Source: Symsagittifera roscoffensis
Taxonomy: Eukaryota; Xenacoelomorpha; Acoela; Convolutidae
Direction of reading: 5' to 3'
Assembly (NCBI RefSeq): GCF_963678635.1
Contig: NC_087064.1
Span: forward strand, 50,265,346 to 50,329,345
Length of the DNA stretch: 64,000 nucleotides
The translations under genes were made by a program, and so were the position numbers. The notes under the pieces were generated by a model. The model saw nothing but the letters and a program-made list of their open reading frames with translations. It did no database searches and had not been told where the DNA came from. Within the stretch, counting starts at the first letter, position 1. Each line of letters begins with the position of its first letter. Of this stretch, positions 39,695 through 50,784 are shown piece by piece.

Positions 39695-42600
39695 CTAAAA
39701 GAGTTGAAGTTAAATCATTTTGGCAATTGGAAAAAAATAATAATTTCAATTTCGTGTCAATCACCTGCGCCGTAATTGTTTGCGAAAAGGTCACCAGTTG
39801 ATGCTGTTTATCAACCAACAGCAGTTTCTATTTTCCATCAACTTACTTTCCAATAATAGTTGAACAACCAGGAGATTCTTTTTTTATCGAAATTGTCAAA
39901 ACTTTCCACAAACGCTAAGAAAAATGGGGATAGGCGGTTGCTTTGCCAGTAGCAAAAAATAATCCGACCATACTTTCAGATTTTTTTCGTGTACGTCGCG
40001 TGATGATATAGCTATACAAACGCGTAAAAATTTAGTGAATTAGGCATAAGCAACCTTAAATTGTTTTCGAAAACATAGATGAACAAAAAGATGAAGATAT
40101 TTTTTCCAACAAAATTGTTGTAGTTTTTTTATCACTTTTTTGCACTGAGGTTTTCAAATAACTTCAAATGGTTTTTTCGCCAGCAAACGGTTTTTAGGCA
40201 TCCAAAATTATGTTTTCTTTTTTATAAAATTATCAGTTCTTAGCATAAATTGGTAATTTTCACACATAACGAACGTTACTCGATAGCTCTAGTGCTCAAA
40301 AAAAGACGAAAAAACACCTAAATTTCAAACCAGTTTTTCTCGCCACTGGAATTTTCTTAATCGCCTGGAAGAGTTTCATTATGAGATATCACGTAACCAA
40401 ATCCAATGATTCTTTGTGGTAATGAGTTTGCGTGAAAAAAAAATAAAATAAAAAACTGAATAACACCTGTATACAAAGTTCCCCCCAATTTTCAACGGTC
40501 GGAACAATTAGCTGCAGAATGGTCGGACACAAATAGAAAAAAATCTGTTATCTGCAAAATAAGTTACAAACCAAGTAGGTATTGAATCGATTTATCAAAA
40601 AACATAGATTTTTTACAGAAAGATTGCATTTTTTTCCAACAAAAAAAAGTATGAAGCATAAAACTTTTTATGGAAAAGACATGAAGCACAAAACTATTTA
40701 TGGAAAAAAAGGAAATGAACACATTTTGCCCATTTTTTTCAAAAGTTAATTTGTAATAAAATTTTCTTTTCTTCTTCATGTAAATAACAAGATTGAATTA
40801 ATTGTAAGCTGCAATACAATTTTTTAAAACATTAAGCTACAACACAGATAACAAAGCAACACTCGCTCCAGGTAACATTTTTTGTTGCGGTTTAACGTCA
40901 AATAGCAACAAAAGCCAAGTCATAATAAGGAACACCGGCTAATGTGCAAGAAGCACCGAATGTTCCGATCATAATTTTTCAAATTACAATTTTTTTCCGT
41001 CAAAATAGTGTAGTTTTTTCTAACGTCTTTTGCAGCAGTTTTTTAACGTTTTTTGCAGTGGTTTTTTATGAAATTTATGATTCGCAATATGACATTACAA
41101 ATCTCCAAAAACTAGTTTTCTCAAGTAAAATTAAAATCAAGCAAAATATCGCCACTGTAAACGGCCTAAATTTCAAACTTTCTAAGTCGCTAAAATCAGG
41201 AAGGCTTTATTATGATATATCACTAACTCTCTCCGATGATGAATTGCGGTAGCTGATTTTGCTTGCAAAACAAAAGAAAAAGAAAAAAAAAGAAAAAACT
41301 TGAAACACTCCCAGATGCAAAAATCTTCCTTATTGTCTCCTTATTATCCTCTTTAAATTGTCAGAAAACATATTATTTGCAACTTTTCTACATGAAAAAA
41401 TTTCTCACAAATCAAACAACCTTAAAAAATTTGAGAATAAACCATAGTTTTTGAAATCCAAACGTGACATCAAAAGTGATGAAGTATCAAATTATTGAGG
41501 CATTAATTATTTTTTTTAAGGAAAGTGAGTTTTACAGATGAAACTTATATGAAAGAGTTTTCAGCTCAAAAATTAAATCAAAATTTTAAAAAGCTTTTCG
41601 GAGTAACTCGCATCCAAGTTTAGGCGTAAATAATCGATTATAACGGATTATTATGATGATTTTTTGACAATTATAGTCGATTATAATTACCAAAATTAGG
41701 TCCTTAAGGGATTTATAATTGATTATAATCGTGCTATTTTCCAAGAGATTATAATCCCTTATAATCGATTATAATTGATTACAGTTCCTACTAAAAACCC
41801 TTAAAATCAATTATAATCGTTTATAATCGATTATAATCTCTCATTTTGCCGAAAATTTGCGAAATTCGAATGATATCTTATGGGTTATTAAATTTGTGTC
41901 AATAAGAAAATCTCTAAAAGAGAGATTTCTTGAACACTTTGGTTCATCTGAACACAAAGTTTTACCAAGAGACAGAAGTATCATAGAGATCCTTTCATAT
42001 GAAGGGAAAGGATCTCTATTTTTCGAATCAACGATGAGGTTAAATCAATTCGCTGATGTTTTGGTGTTTAAAAAAGCTTAAAATATGCATCACAAAACAA
42101 CCCTAATGGGGGAGAAATGAAAACAAAACTTATAATTTTGAATCAATTGGAAAACTTTTAAAATATTTTTCTCATTTTTCATAGAAACCAATGTCCACAA
42201 AAAGCATAAAATATAAGCAATTTAGATGCAACTTCGAACACAAAAATGGACAAACAAAAGGGATTATAGTCAATTATAATTGATTATAATGGATTTTTGT
42301 GCAAAACTAATGAAGAAGAAATTTGAATAAAAATAATGGATTATAATCAATTATAATCGATTATAATTTTATCGAAAAATAGACGAATAAAAAACTGACT
42401 ATAATCGATTATAATTGATTATAAGTGATTATAATTTGATTTTGAAAAGAGTGATTATAATCGATTATTAATTGATTAAAATCGGTTGTTTCTCAATTTT
42501 AGTGAGACTGGTACTAAAATCTTATTATAATCGATTATTAACGCTTGAAACTGGATGCGGGAATAGACATCTTTTGCTGCTAGTGTTCCAAATTAGGACT

Positions 42601-43761
42601 TTTAGGGCTTTTTTAGTAATTGGAACGCATCAGGGAACTCTATTGTAGATCTTTTTTTATTGAATGAATGAATTTAAAGGTCAGGTTAGCATGGCATATT
42701 CCTAAATGACAGATATGTCATCCGTGGACCAAGATCTTTCAACTTTGTTTCTCATGGCATCTAATTTCTGATAGCTGGCTTAAGTTCTGGTTATTTTGGA
42801 GTTCCGCGTAAATATTTTTTGACCCATTTTTCACGAAATAAACGCAATATGGCTTGACATGTTGTTTCTCGATTGTTTTTTTTTGAATAAAGCTTATGTC
42901 GCATTCTTGAATTCGCCTCCAGAAATGAGAAACCAGCGAAGAAAACGATTTCAACTTCGTTTGTAACTTTATTATTTTTCATAGAAAATTACTCGCCGGT
43001 CCCACTTTATGTATTTTTGCCAGTGTCCTGCGCAAAATGAGAGAGAGAAAAAAAACATTTTCTAACAGGCACTCTGGAAATTATGCTTCGACACCAAAAA
43101 CTGCGGTTTTTCGATACCATTAAAAAAATTTACTGAGATTTTTGTTGTGATAACAAAACAACAGTATGCAATTGTTTACAATAACCTGCAGAGCATAAGA
43201 TTGCAAAATAACGAGAGCAGTTTGAGAACGAGAACAAAGTTGATTTCAATAAGCCGATCGCTATCCCTGTTAAAATTTTTGAATTCAAATGTACGCCCCA
43301 ACGTTTAGAGTTTTTTGATGTTCCATGGAAAATGCAAAACAACCCACGGTTTTCGGCAAACAATTTCAAAGGCAATTCGTAAAAATCAAGAGGATGTTTT
43401 AAGTGTTTTGTGCCAGTACCTTTACTTGTTGCATTGCACAAGTTTCTCCCCACGGATATTGCAAACGGTTGAGAGGATTTTTTTGAATCCGTTTATCAAT
43501 ATCTCCCCATTCTGAAAATCAGAAAGTCCCTAATCGTGTCGGAACTTTTTTCAATTAAACTTATGAGTTTACTGGCTAGTTATCTAATTTTGCGAGTGGT
43601 CGCAATTACTAAATCATACGAGTTATTTTTGCTATTTGTTATTCGCTGCGAGCTTTCCTGTTTCGATTTCTTCCCATCCCGAAAGGTTACAATAAGTTTC
43701 TTATGATTTGACTGTTGAAGATCATCTCCTTTATATAATATATAATATTTAATTCACTCAC
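39695..43761 (-). other. Large intron of the host gene
   Basis: AT-rich. Contains the palindromic TTATAATCGATTATAA repeats at about 41630-42545 and a 12-bp inverted repeat AGAGATCCTTTC / GAAAGGATCTCT (41985-42017). The open frames seen on either strand lack splice support and known motifs. Confidence 0.5.
41630..42545. repeat. AT-rich palindromic repeat cluster (ATTATAATCGATTATAAT)
   Basis: Many dispersed copies of TTATAATCGATTATAA-like 16-18-mers, several in close succession (41635-41845 and 42260-42545). The unit is its own reverse complement. Copies are imperfect and unevenly spaced, so this is not a regular tandem array. Confidence 0.7.
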
Positions 43762-44088
43762 CTGCATAGAAGTTGCCGTTCGCTTCGACAATTGGCGACT
43801 GAGCCGAATTAAGATCTGCGTAGCAAATAGCCGAGTAACTGAGCGTGTACGCGCAACACGGAATGAGTTTATCAAACCTAGCCGAAGATGAGACTACAGT
43901 TTGAACCAGAGTCATCGGATCCAAATCAGGACAATGAGGCTTTAGTTCGAGAGTGAATTCAGAAAGCACCCCGTTTTCCGTCTGAAATCCAGTAAACTCG
44001 AGGTACGCAAGATATGAAGCTGGCTCAGGGTCTCCGTAGAACTCACGTTCGGATGTTGCACTTATTTGAGCAGTCGAAATACTTGGAG
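43762..44088 (-). CDS. Host gene exon: FN3-like module
   Basis: 327-bp exon with acceptor CTGTATCTTTAG and donor GCAG/GTGAGT, phase 1-1. Encodes ASYLAYLEFTGFQTENGVL, a SEFTLELKPHCPDLDP strand and FDKLIPCCAYTLSYSAIC, the last resembling the PgtxYtv F-strand of FN3. Cysteines pair-like at both ends of the domain. Extracellular adhesion or receptor-type role inferred. Confidence 0.68.
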
Positions 44089-44340
44089 CTAAAGATACAG
44101 AGATGATCATACATAAGACTTAACTGAATATTTCAGCTGTTCAAATATTTCAGCTGTTCATTGGTTGATTTTAAAAGCACAAATCTGAGCAGGCAAAGCC
44201 TGAAATGAAAACAGCCATGAAAAAAATGCCGGTGAAAGATGGTTTTAGATTTTTCCTTAATTGATTTAATCTAAATGGAGCCATATCGGACTCTGGTAAG
44301 AACCATTATCTAATTATTTCTGGAACCAAACAGCTCTAAC

Positions 44341-44643
44341 CTGTGCAAAACGACTGGTCAAATGAAACATAATTTGAAAGAGTCGTTTGAGAAGTCCCGT
44401 TATTTGACACGATGCATTTGGAGGCATACTTGGTCCTGTATTTGCACCCTGGCTTCATCTGCTCGATTCTCAGCGGTCTCGATTCCTCCTGACCATTAGT
44501 GACCATTCTGAGCTCCGAGCAGGGCGGGCCAATAGGCGAGAGGACAATGTCGAATTTGGTTGCCTCGTCTGCTAAGTACATAGTGTAGTCCGAAATCACA
44601 CTCAGATCGAACCAGTTGATGTTTTTTGGCGGCTCATCAGCAT
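44341..44643 (-). CDS. Host gene exon: FN3-like module
   Basis: 303-bp exon with acceptor TTATTTTTAG and donor CACAG/GTTAGA, phase 1-1. Encodes EPPKNINWFDLSVIS, FDIVLSPIGPPCSELR and MKPGCKYRTKYASKC, close to the L.PgT.Y.v.v.a pattern of FN3. It is the most 5' exon seen. The intron before it holds the Penelope-like element. Confidence 0.68.
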
Positions 44644-44860
44644 CTAAAAATAACGGAACTAAGACGCAATGAAGTGATTTACATCTGTTTCAGGGTTGGC
44701 CATTATAATGACCCAATTCTGAGAAAAAAAGACTAGAGAAAGCAAGTCTATGCGAAAATAGTTTAAAAGTTCTGCTTCTGTTGATTTTGCTAAAATAAAA
44801 AAAAAATAGAAAAAAACGCATGAATGAAAAAAAAAGAAATTTAAAAATGTTAATTTAAAA

Positions 44861-45152
44861 GTTTTCGCACAATTTGTGCATCATCAGGATTAAAAATTTT
44901 TTAGAATATTTACGAAGTGATTAAAGATCTGAAAATGATAAACATGTTAGAAATGCTCCAAAAAAAATTTTGACCAAACAAATTTAAACAACTGTAATTT
45001 CATATTAAATTACGTAATCCTATATAACTTTTTCCCATAAATTTCTGAGATTTTTTAGTTTTTTGTTCTTTAATGTTTATAAAATTTTGATTTGGGAATA
45101 TTTTTAGATTCTGTCAGTTTTTTACTTTTTAGCCATGTTATACACAAACTAT
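44861..45152 (-). repeat. Penelope-like terminal repeat, inverted copy
   Basis: Inverse of 45179-45476, separated by a 26-bp spacer, so the two form a very large hairpin. Shares the AGCCATGTTATAC inner end and the GCACAATTTGTGC outer hairpin. Confidence 0.82.
44863..44887 (-). ncRNA. Hammerhead-type ribozyme core, copy 1
   Basis: Minus strand reads CTGATGA, a stem-loop (TGCACAAATTGTGC), then GAAA. This is the conserved hammerhead core with helix II. Hammerhead motifs are known in Penelope-like terminal repeats. Helices I and III were not resolved with certainty. Confidence 0.5.
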
Positions 45153-45178
45153 AATTTTGACACTAAAACACTAAAACT

Positions 45179-45476
45179 ATAGTCTATGTATAACATGGCT
45201 AAAAAATAAAAACTGACATGTCAGATTCAAAAATATTCCCAAATCGAAATTTTATATTCTTGAAAAAACAAAAAATTTAAAAAATTCAGAAATTTATAGG
45301 AAAATATTTTTTATAATTACGTAATTTATTTTGTAATTACAGTTGTTTGAATTTGATTGGTCAAAAAGTTTTAGAGCGTTTTTGGACATGTGTCTCATTT
45401 TACAGATCTTTGATCCGTTTGTAAATATTGTAGAAAAAAATTTAACCCTGATGATGCACAAAATGTGTGAATTTAC
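45179..45476 (+). repeat. Penelope-like terminal repeat, direct upstream copy
   Basis: Matches 48967-49260 in order: AACATGGCTAAAA, CTGACATGTCAGA, CGAAATTTTATA, ATTTGATTGGTCAAAA, then the CTGATGATGCACAAAATGTG end. Hammerhead core is degenerate here (GAAT in place of GAAA). Confidence 0.82.
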
Positions 45477-45584
45477 AACTTGAATTTCTAATAACCATTT
45501 TTGTTAAATTCTAACCCTTTTTAGCAATAAGATATAAGCAAACTGTTATATTCCTTTAAGAAAAACAGTCATTACTTCAATTTT

Positions 45585-45604
45585 TCTCTCTCTCTCTCTC
45601 TCTT
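45585..45604. repeat. CT dinucleotide microsatellite
   Basis: About ten CT units between the terminal repeat and the Penelope-like ORF. Confidence 0.9.
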
Positions 45605-45660
45605 TGTACAAAATTTTACTACCGCTTCGTGTTCATAATTTCAGTAGTGTTTGAGTTGAA

Positions 45661-48600
45661 ATGGCTATGATTGTAGCTGCCAGCTCCCTTTATCACAGCC
45701 TGAATGACCTTGAGCTATAGGAACTGACAGAGACGCAGCAGAAGGTCTACGCAGTCCCCGGCCTTTCTTTGAACCCCAAAACCTTGAACAGGGCAAAAGA
45801 TTTAAGAGTATTATAGGAACATTTACCTCTGGCCAGTAAGCAGAACATTCTCTGGCACGATGTGCTGAATAACATCATATCCTCCCATCGCCCGCACAAC
45901 TACACACCCTGCACACTTGATGAACTACTGGCGTATTTACAATCGAAGCTAAGACAAATAGGTAGCAATGTCTACTGCAGTAGAACGGGCACTCCCGATA
46001 TTTTTGAGAATCTGCCGTAGACAGAGATAATCGTCATAAAACAACCGGTAGCCTTATCTCCAGAAGCAAGAGACTGAATCCTGCGGTCCTCAGAGAGTAT
46101 CTTCAACTGCACCAGTCAAGCGAACTGGAGTTGAAGTCACTACGGGTGGTGCTGTCCCATCGAGACCACCTGCCGGGAATTTTCTCAAGGATACGGGTCC
46201 AGACCAAAAAACCATCGCAGGGACGCCACAGGGCGAAAGCGCGGAGAGCGGAGGTGTTGCCCTGGACCTCCAGCTGGAGCCGAACGACCAATAAAAGGTA
46301 AGATAATATTGGGGCTGTTTTTCCTTTTCTGAGTACCACATGAGTTTAAGTGCTCGTGGCCTGCAAAGAAGAGATGACCGCAATTTTGCTGCCATCATCA
46401 CTCCTTAGATTGGTCCTGAGGAGAAAATGAACTTGGAAACTTGTGTTAGATTATTCAAAACATTTTAAATTTTTGAGAAAATGTCTCGATAACGACATTA
46501 TACCAAACGTTTTAAGGGTTTCGCGTGCCTGATAACGGTGTTTTTTCGGATAAAGCGGTGCACAACTTTCCACTGAGACTCTTGAGATCTGAGATAAGCC
46601 AGACAAGTGCGGATTGGGCCAAGACATCGGGTAACCTAGCAAAAGCAAGAGAGATAGTGAGAAGGGGTATCGATGAGAAGTGGTGGCCTTCGGTAATATT
46701 CTATCTGAACCTGCAAACAAGGTATAGCGTCAATAACCTGATAAGCCGACACAAGAAAAAGCTTAAAAAACTTACGAAAGACAGGATAGACCATTAAAGA
46801 TCTTGGACGAAAGGTCAGTTAGAATTTGAGATGAAGTGATTTTACCGCTTTGTGTGCGGGCTTAAGTTTTGAACCAAAAAATCCGATACGAGACAAATTC
46901 AATGAACTTCACTTCCTTGCGAACATTCATAGTTTTCTGTCTGAGCTAAAGTTAAAAAGAATACCCGCAGAAAATTTATGTGAGATTGAAGCAGCTGCAA
47001 AAAGATATGTGAATGTGAAAGAATGTGAATCAGACCCCCTCTAATAAAGGTGTTGAAAAAGCCGGAAATTATTTGAAGGACAACGGTCTTCTGGCAGTGC
47101 CCTTTGATATGGGGGTGGGTTTTTGTGTATTGAAAAAAGAGACATGTGAGAAAAAGCTGAAAGACTTATTAGAGGCAGAACAATTTAGTGAGAGGAAGAA
47201 TCTGACAGACAGCGTGATTATAAAAATTTAAAAAGACATAAGCAAAAAATTACTCGCCATGAAAAAGAAGGACGAGATAAGCGAAGCGCTGTATTCTAGG
47301 CTGAGATCAACGTGGGCGCAGCCGTCTAGTCTGTATGGATTAGCAAAATTACACAAACAAGGCACACCAATTCGTCCCGTCCTTTCTTTAACAGATAGCT
47401 CAATTGACAACCTAAATAGGACATTGGCAAAGTACTTTGATGAAATTGAGGGGGCAAACATAGAGAAGAACACTCATATGGCCAGGGTGGTCTCGGAGAA
47501 AAATGAATTGGAGTCTGATGAGAGTTTAATCTCTCTTGATGTAAAGAGTTTGTACACTAATGTACCGCTCAAGGAAGCGATTGAAAGAGCCCTGAGAAGA
47601 TTATATCTGCAAGTCAACCCTCCGGAAAAATCTCGCAAGAATATGAAAAAAAATATTGAAGTTGGCACTGAGTGAGGTACACTTTAATTGCAATGGTTTG
47701 TGGTATGTACAAAAAGACGGTTTAGCAATGGGCGCCTCCTTTGCAGTAAGACTTGCCAATTTGTGGCTCAAGGAACACGAACCTGCATTAAAGAAAGAAC
47801 AACCAAAATTGACTGTGCTAAATTAGGGTAACAAGGAAATCTGCCCTGGATGTCAAAAAAAGGTGACATATCGGACTAAAGGGGTAGAATGCGAACCTTG
47901 TTTGAGTTGGTACCCTTTAGGGTGTGATAACATATTGGAATCCGAATACGCAGACATCGCTGAAACAGTATGGTATTGCATAATTGCAAAAAAAAAAACA
48001 ACAGGAAGCAGATCGGAATGTGAATGGTGTTAAAGTTTTTCTAAGATATGTGGACGACATAGTAAGAACTGTCAAGGGCCATCCCTGGGTAGTTCTCGAG
48101 GCTGCCAATAAGTTGCATCCAAAATTGCAGTTCACTATAGAAGAACTTGATAATAACGGTAATTTGGCCTTTTCGGACTTAAATGTCAACGTGGATTCAG
48201 GAAAAAAGGTCACATGTGGTTGGTACCAAAAAACCCACTGATACCGGCACCATTCTCAATTTCAGAGGCTTCGCACCTTTGCAGTACAAAAGAAACGTTA
48301 CTAAAGGGACGGTTCATATGATTTTCAGAAGTACCTCAACATGGGAAAATTTTGACCAGGCATTGAAAAAAATCGGAAACAATGGATTGGAAATCAGTAT
48401 CCGAAAAATTGGTCGGATAGGGTAGTGTTTGAAACTCTTAACAAGATTTTTGATGTGAGGGAAAGAAGAAATTAGTGGTGAAGGCATCAGAACCTAGAAA
48501 CGATAAAAGGTTATAAGACTCACCCCTTTTTTACAATGCATTATCGAAGCAATCCATCTCAATTGTTAGCTGCAAAGCTTGGGCTAGTATTCGGGGAACA

Positions 48601-49000
48601 AATAATTTATTCAACAAGAAAATTGAATACTTGCTTGCCATCCCTCAAAATTTCCTTTGCTCGTGAATAGAGATCCCAAACGGTGTATAAGCTTACATGT
48701 AGTGGATGTAACTCCACTTAAGTCGGCCAGTCAGTCCGACCTTTAACAACGAGGGTCGATGAACACCGCAAAGGGGACTCCCCAGTAGGGCAACACTTGT
48801 TAGAGTGTATTAAGGAGGTAGGCGATTCTGCTGAGCTGAAGTCAGAGATATTAGACCTAACATCCAACACTCATAAGCTGACGACACTAGAGGCTTTGCA
48901 TATTTGGAGGGAGAGGCCGAGGATTAACACACGCGATGAATTCAGGAGCCGGGAATTAACACTAAAATTACAGTCTATAAAAACATGGCTAAAAGTTTAA
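45661..49000 (+). pseudogene. Penelope-like RT/endonuclease ORF, many breaks
   Basis: N-terminal remnant from MAMIVAASS (45661), with QQKVYAVPGLSLNPKTL in a stop-ridden frame. RT begins near 47040 and includes SSLYGLAKLHKQGTPIRPV, SLDVKSLYTNVPL (catalytic Asp), DGLAMGASFAVRLANLWL and FLRYVDDIV (second Asp pair, near 48045). A zinc-finger segment, CPGCQKK...ECEPCLSWYPLGC...WYC, lies between the last two. The C-terminal region near 48690-48800 reads YTCSGCNST, VGQSVRPLTTRV and EHRKGDSPVGQHL, a GIY-YIG-type endonuclease pattern. The end, EALHIWRERPRINTRDEFRSRELTLKL, matches the usual Penelope-like C-terminus. At least six stops or frame shifts; not functional. Confidence 0.85.
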
Positions 49001-49260
49001 AAACTGGCATGTCAGAACCAAAAACATTCCCAAACCGAAATTTTATAACCATGGAAGAACAAAAACCAAATAAAAAATCTCAGAAGTTTACAGGAAAATG
49101 TTTTTTATGATCATTAAATTTATTATGTAAATACAGTTGTATAAATTTGATTGGTCAAAACGTTTTAGAGCATTTTAGACATGTTTCTCATTTTTCAGAT
49201 CTTTGAATATTGTAAAAAAAATTAATTCTGATGATGCACAAAATGTGCGAAATCGTTTGA
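48967..49260 (+). repeat. Penelope-like terminal repeat, downstream copy
   Basis: Direct copy of 45179-45476. Holds an intact hammerhead-type core at 49228-49252. Confidence 0.82.
49228..49252 (+). ncRNA. Hammerhead-type ribozyme core, copy 3
   Basis: CTGATGA, then TGCACAAAATGTGC, then GAAA. Helix II is GCACA/TGTGC. Best preserved of the plus-strand copies. Confidence 0.52.
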
Positions 49261-49855
49261 ATTAACTTTTTAAGTTTCTTAGAAAAAAATAACATATGAA
49301 TGAAAAAGAAAGAACGATTGAAACATATGAAATCTTTGGGCAGTTTGTAACATACCTTTAAGTCGGTATAAATTTAAATCAAAAAGAGGCTGTTCTTATC
49401 AGGGCGAAGCCCTGAATATTCCCAGTGCCTTTCAAGGTCTGTGGAACAGTAAGAAACATAAAAAAAACTTAAATTGTAATAAGAAAAACATTTTTTTTTA
49501 TTATTTTGAAACTTCTTCATTAAAACCATCCCCCATACTCCATATAAAAATCAAAGTCACAAGTTTGCTTCTAGTAAAAATCGATTCTTGCAAATAAGCT
49601 TATTTTAACCAACTTCGAAAGAGTTCTACGACGAATTGAATCTAAGCTTATGCGTTAATAGCGCAACATATATTGCTCGATATTTGTCCCAAATAGGCTT
49701 AAATGGTAATCTTCAAACCCCCATAACTTTACAAAAAAAGATCACAGGTAAAATATCTTTGCAAATTTAGGATTGAGGCATCAATACCTTTTGATGATAT
49801 AAAAAATTTTCCTCCAAAAAAGGCTAAATAAAAAGTCGAAAAAGGGCCAGAACTA
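49261..49855. other. Unannotated AT-rich stretch
   Basis: No gene or repeat is supported. An acceptor-donor pair on the minus strand (49357-49440) encloses stops in all frames and was not accepted as an exon. Confidence 0.5.
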
Positions 49856-49859
49856 GTAA

Positions 49860-50336
49860 TTGAGGCACTACATCAAAATTTGATACATAGTTTCACAGCT
49901 TTAACCCAAAATACATTTCATGGTGCAGCTCAAAACCGGTATTCAGTTTTCAGTTCTACCTATAGACATTAAATCAGACTAGAAAATATTCACACAAGAT
50001 TTTTCAAAAATGTTGGACTCTGAAAGAAATAAACGAAACCAAAGGGCCCTATGCAACGAAATCTGTAGACTCCCCAAGGAGACAATAAAACAACACGCAG
50101 TTAGAATTGAAACTCTAGTAAGAAAAGCATATTATGCATGACTACAAAAATACGAAATTGACTGAAGTTTTAATGATGACTCTAACACCACAACTACGCA
50201 AAATTGCAATAAAAAAGAGAGCATCACATCCATCATCAGTTCATCAGTTCGAGAATCTGATATAGATTTTCGAATACTAGTAGACAAATTAGAACGAGCT
50301 GAAATCACTATGAAATTAGAAGAAACAGAGTATCTA
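49860..50336 (+). pseudogene. gag: Detached gag capsid fragment of element III type
   Basis: Nearly identical to 52382-52846, including changes that differ from elements I and II. It ends in a poly-T run and then jumps back to leader sequence of element III. Best read as a duplicated or rearranged piece of the same decayed copy. Confidence 0.75.
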
Positions 50337-50344
50337 TTTTTTTT

Positions 50345-50780
50345 TTTTTTAATTTTATTTCACTTAAATTATCTGATCACCAAGACTTCCATTGGATCAA
50401 TCAGAACAACTTTTTTATCATATTTTTAAAGTGTCTAATGGCCTCAAACGTCAATTCACCCTTATCAGAAAACCCAGGACTAAAGGAAATTTTGAGAAAA
50501 ACTAACCATTTTATTCAAGACATACAATGGAGAACTTCGGTTACTTGTCCTTCGCTTGAGCCCTTCCTCTCAGATGACCAAGGCTAAAACACTTAACTAA
50601 TTATTCCTGAACCTTGTAGATTGATTTATTATTTTTCAGCCCTTGATCACAAGTCAAATCCCTAGGTAAGATCACGTAAGTCCATCATATATCAATCCTG
50701 GTCACGAGAAAGTAAAGAAGGTAAGTACAATTTTGTCACAACCTAATTGTAAATGTATTCGAAAAGGAAATATTCCATGA
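50345..50780 (+). other. Leader remnant of element III
   Basis: Matches 20335-20830 of element II, including one GATCACCAAGACTTCCATTGGATC hairpin and the GAGAACTTCGGTTACT segment. ORF A is deleted after it. Confidence 0.65.
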
Positions 50781-50784
50781 ACAC

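Larger units (their letters stand above)
44861..49260 (+). mobile_element. Penelope-like retroelement, decayed
   Basis: Terminal repeat copies lie at 44861-45152 (inverted), 45179-45476 (direct) and 48967-49260 (direct). This inverted-plus-direct arrangement is typical of Penelope-like elements. Between them lies one broken ORF with RT and GIY-YIG-like motifs. Inserted upstream of the first visible FN3 exon, antisense to it. Confidence 0.88.

Noticed and set aside
41857-42081. ORF of 74 codons within the AT-rich repeat region
   Set aside because: No recognisable domain, no splice context, and it lies in the large intron of the host gene on the opposite strand.
41630-42545. CRISPR-like array
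   Set aside because: The repeats are palindromic, AT-only in character and irregularly spaced, and the context is a eukaryotic intron.
42739-42982. Two overlapping minus-strand ORFs of 63-71 codons with basic residues (FREKWVKKYLRGTP)
   Set aside because: Looks like a possible fragment of a transposon-borne protein, but no family could be named and no flanking repeat was found. Too weak to annotate.
46090-46401. Minus-strand ORF of 103 codons in the 5' part of the Penelope-like element
   Set aside because: The plus strand there encodes the decayed N-terminal region of the element ORF; this is its complement.
49357-49440. Minus-strand segment bounded by CCACAG and GTATGT, resembling an exon
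   Set aside because: All three frames contain stops inside the segment, so it is not coding as read.
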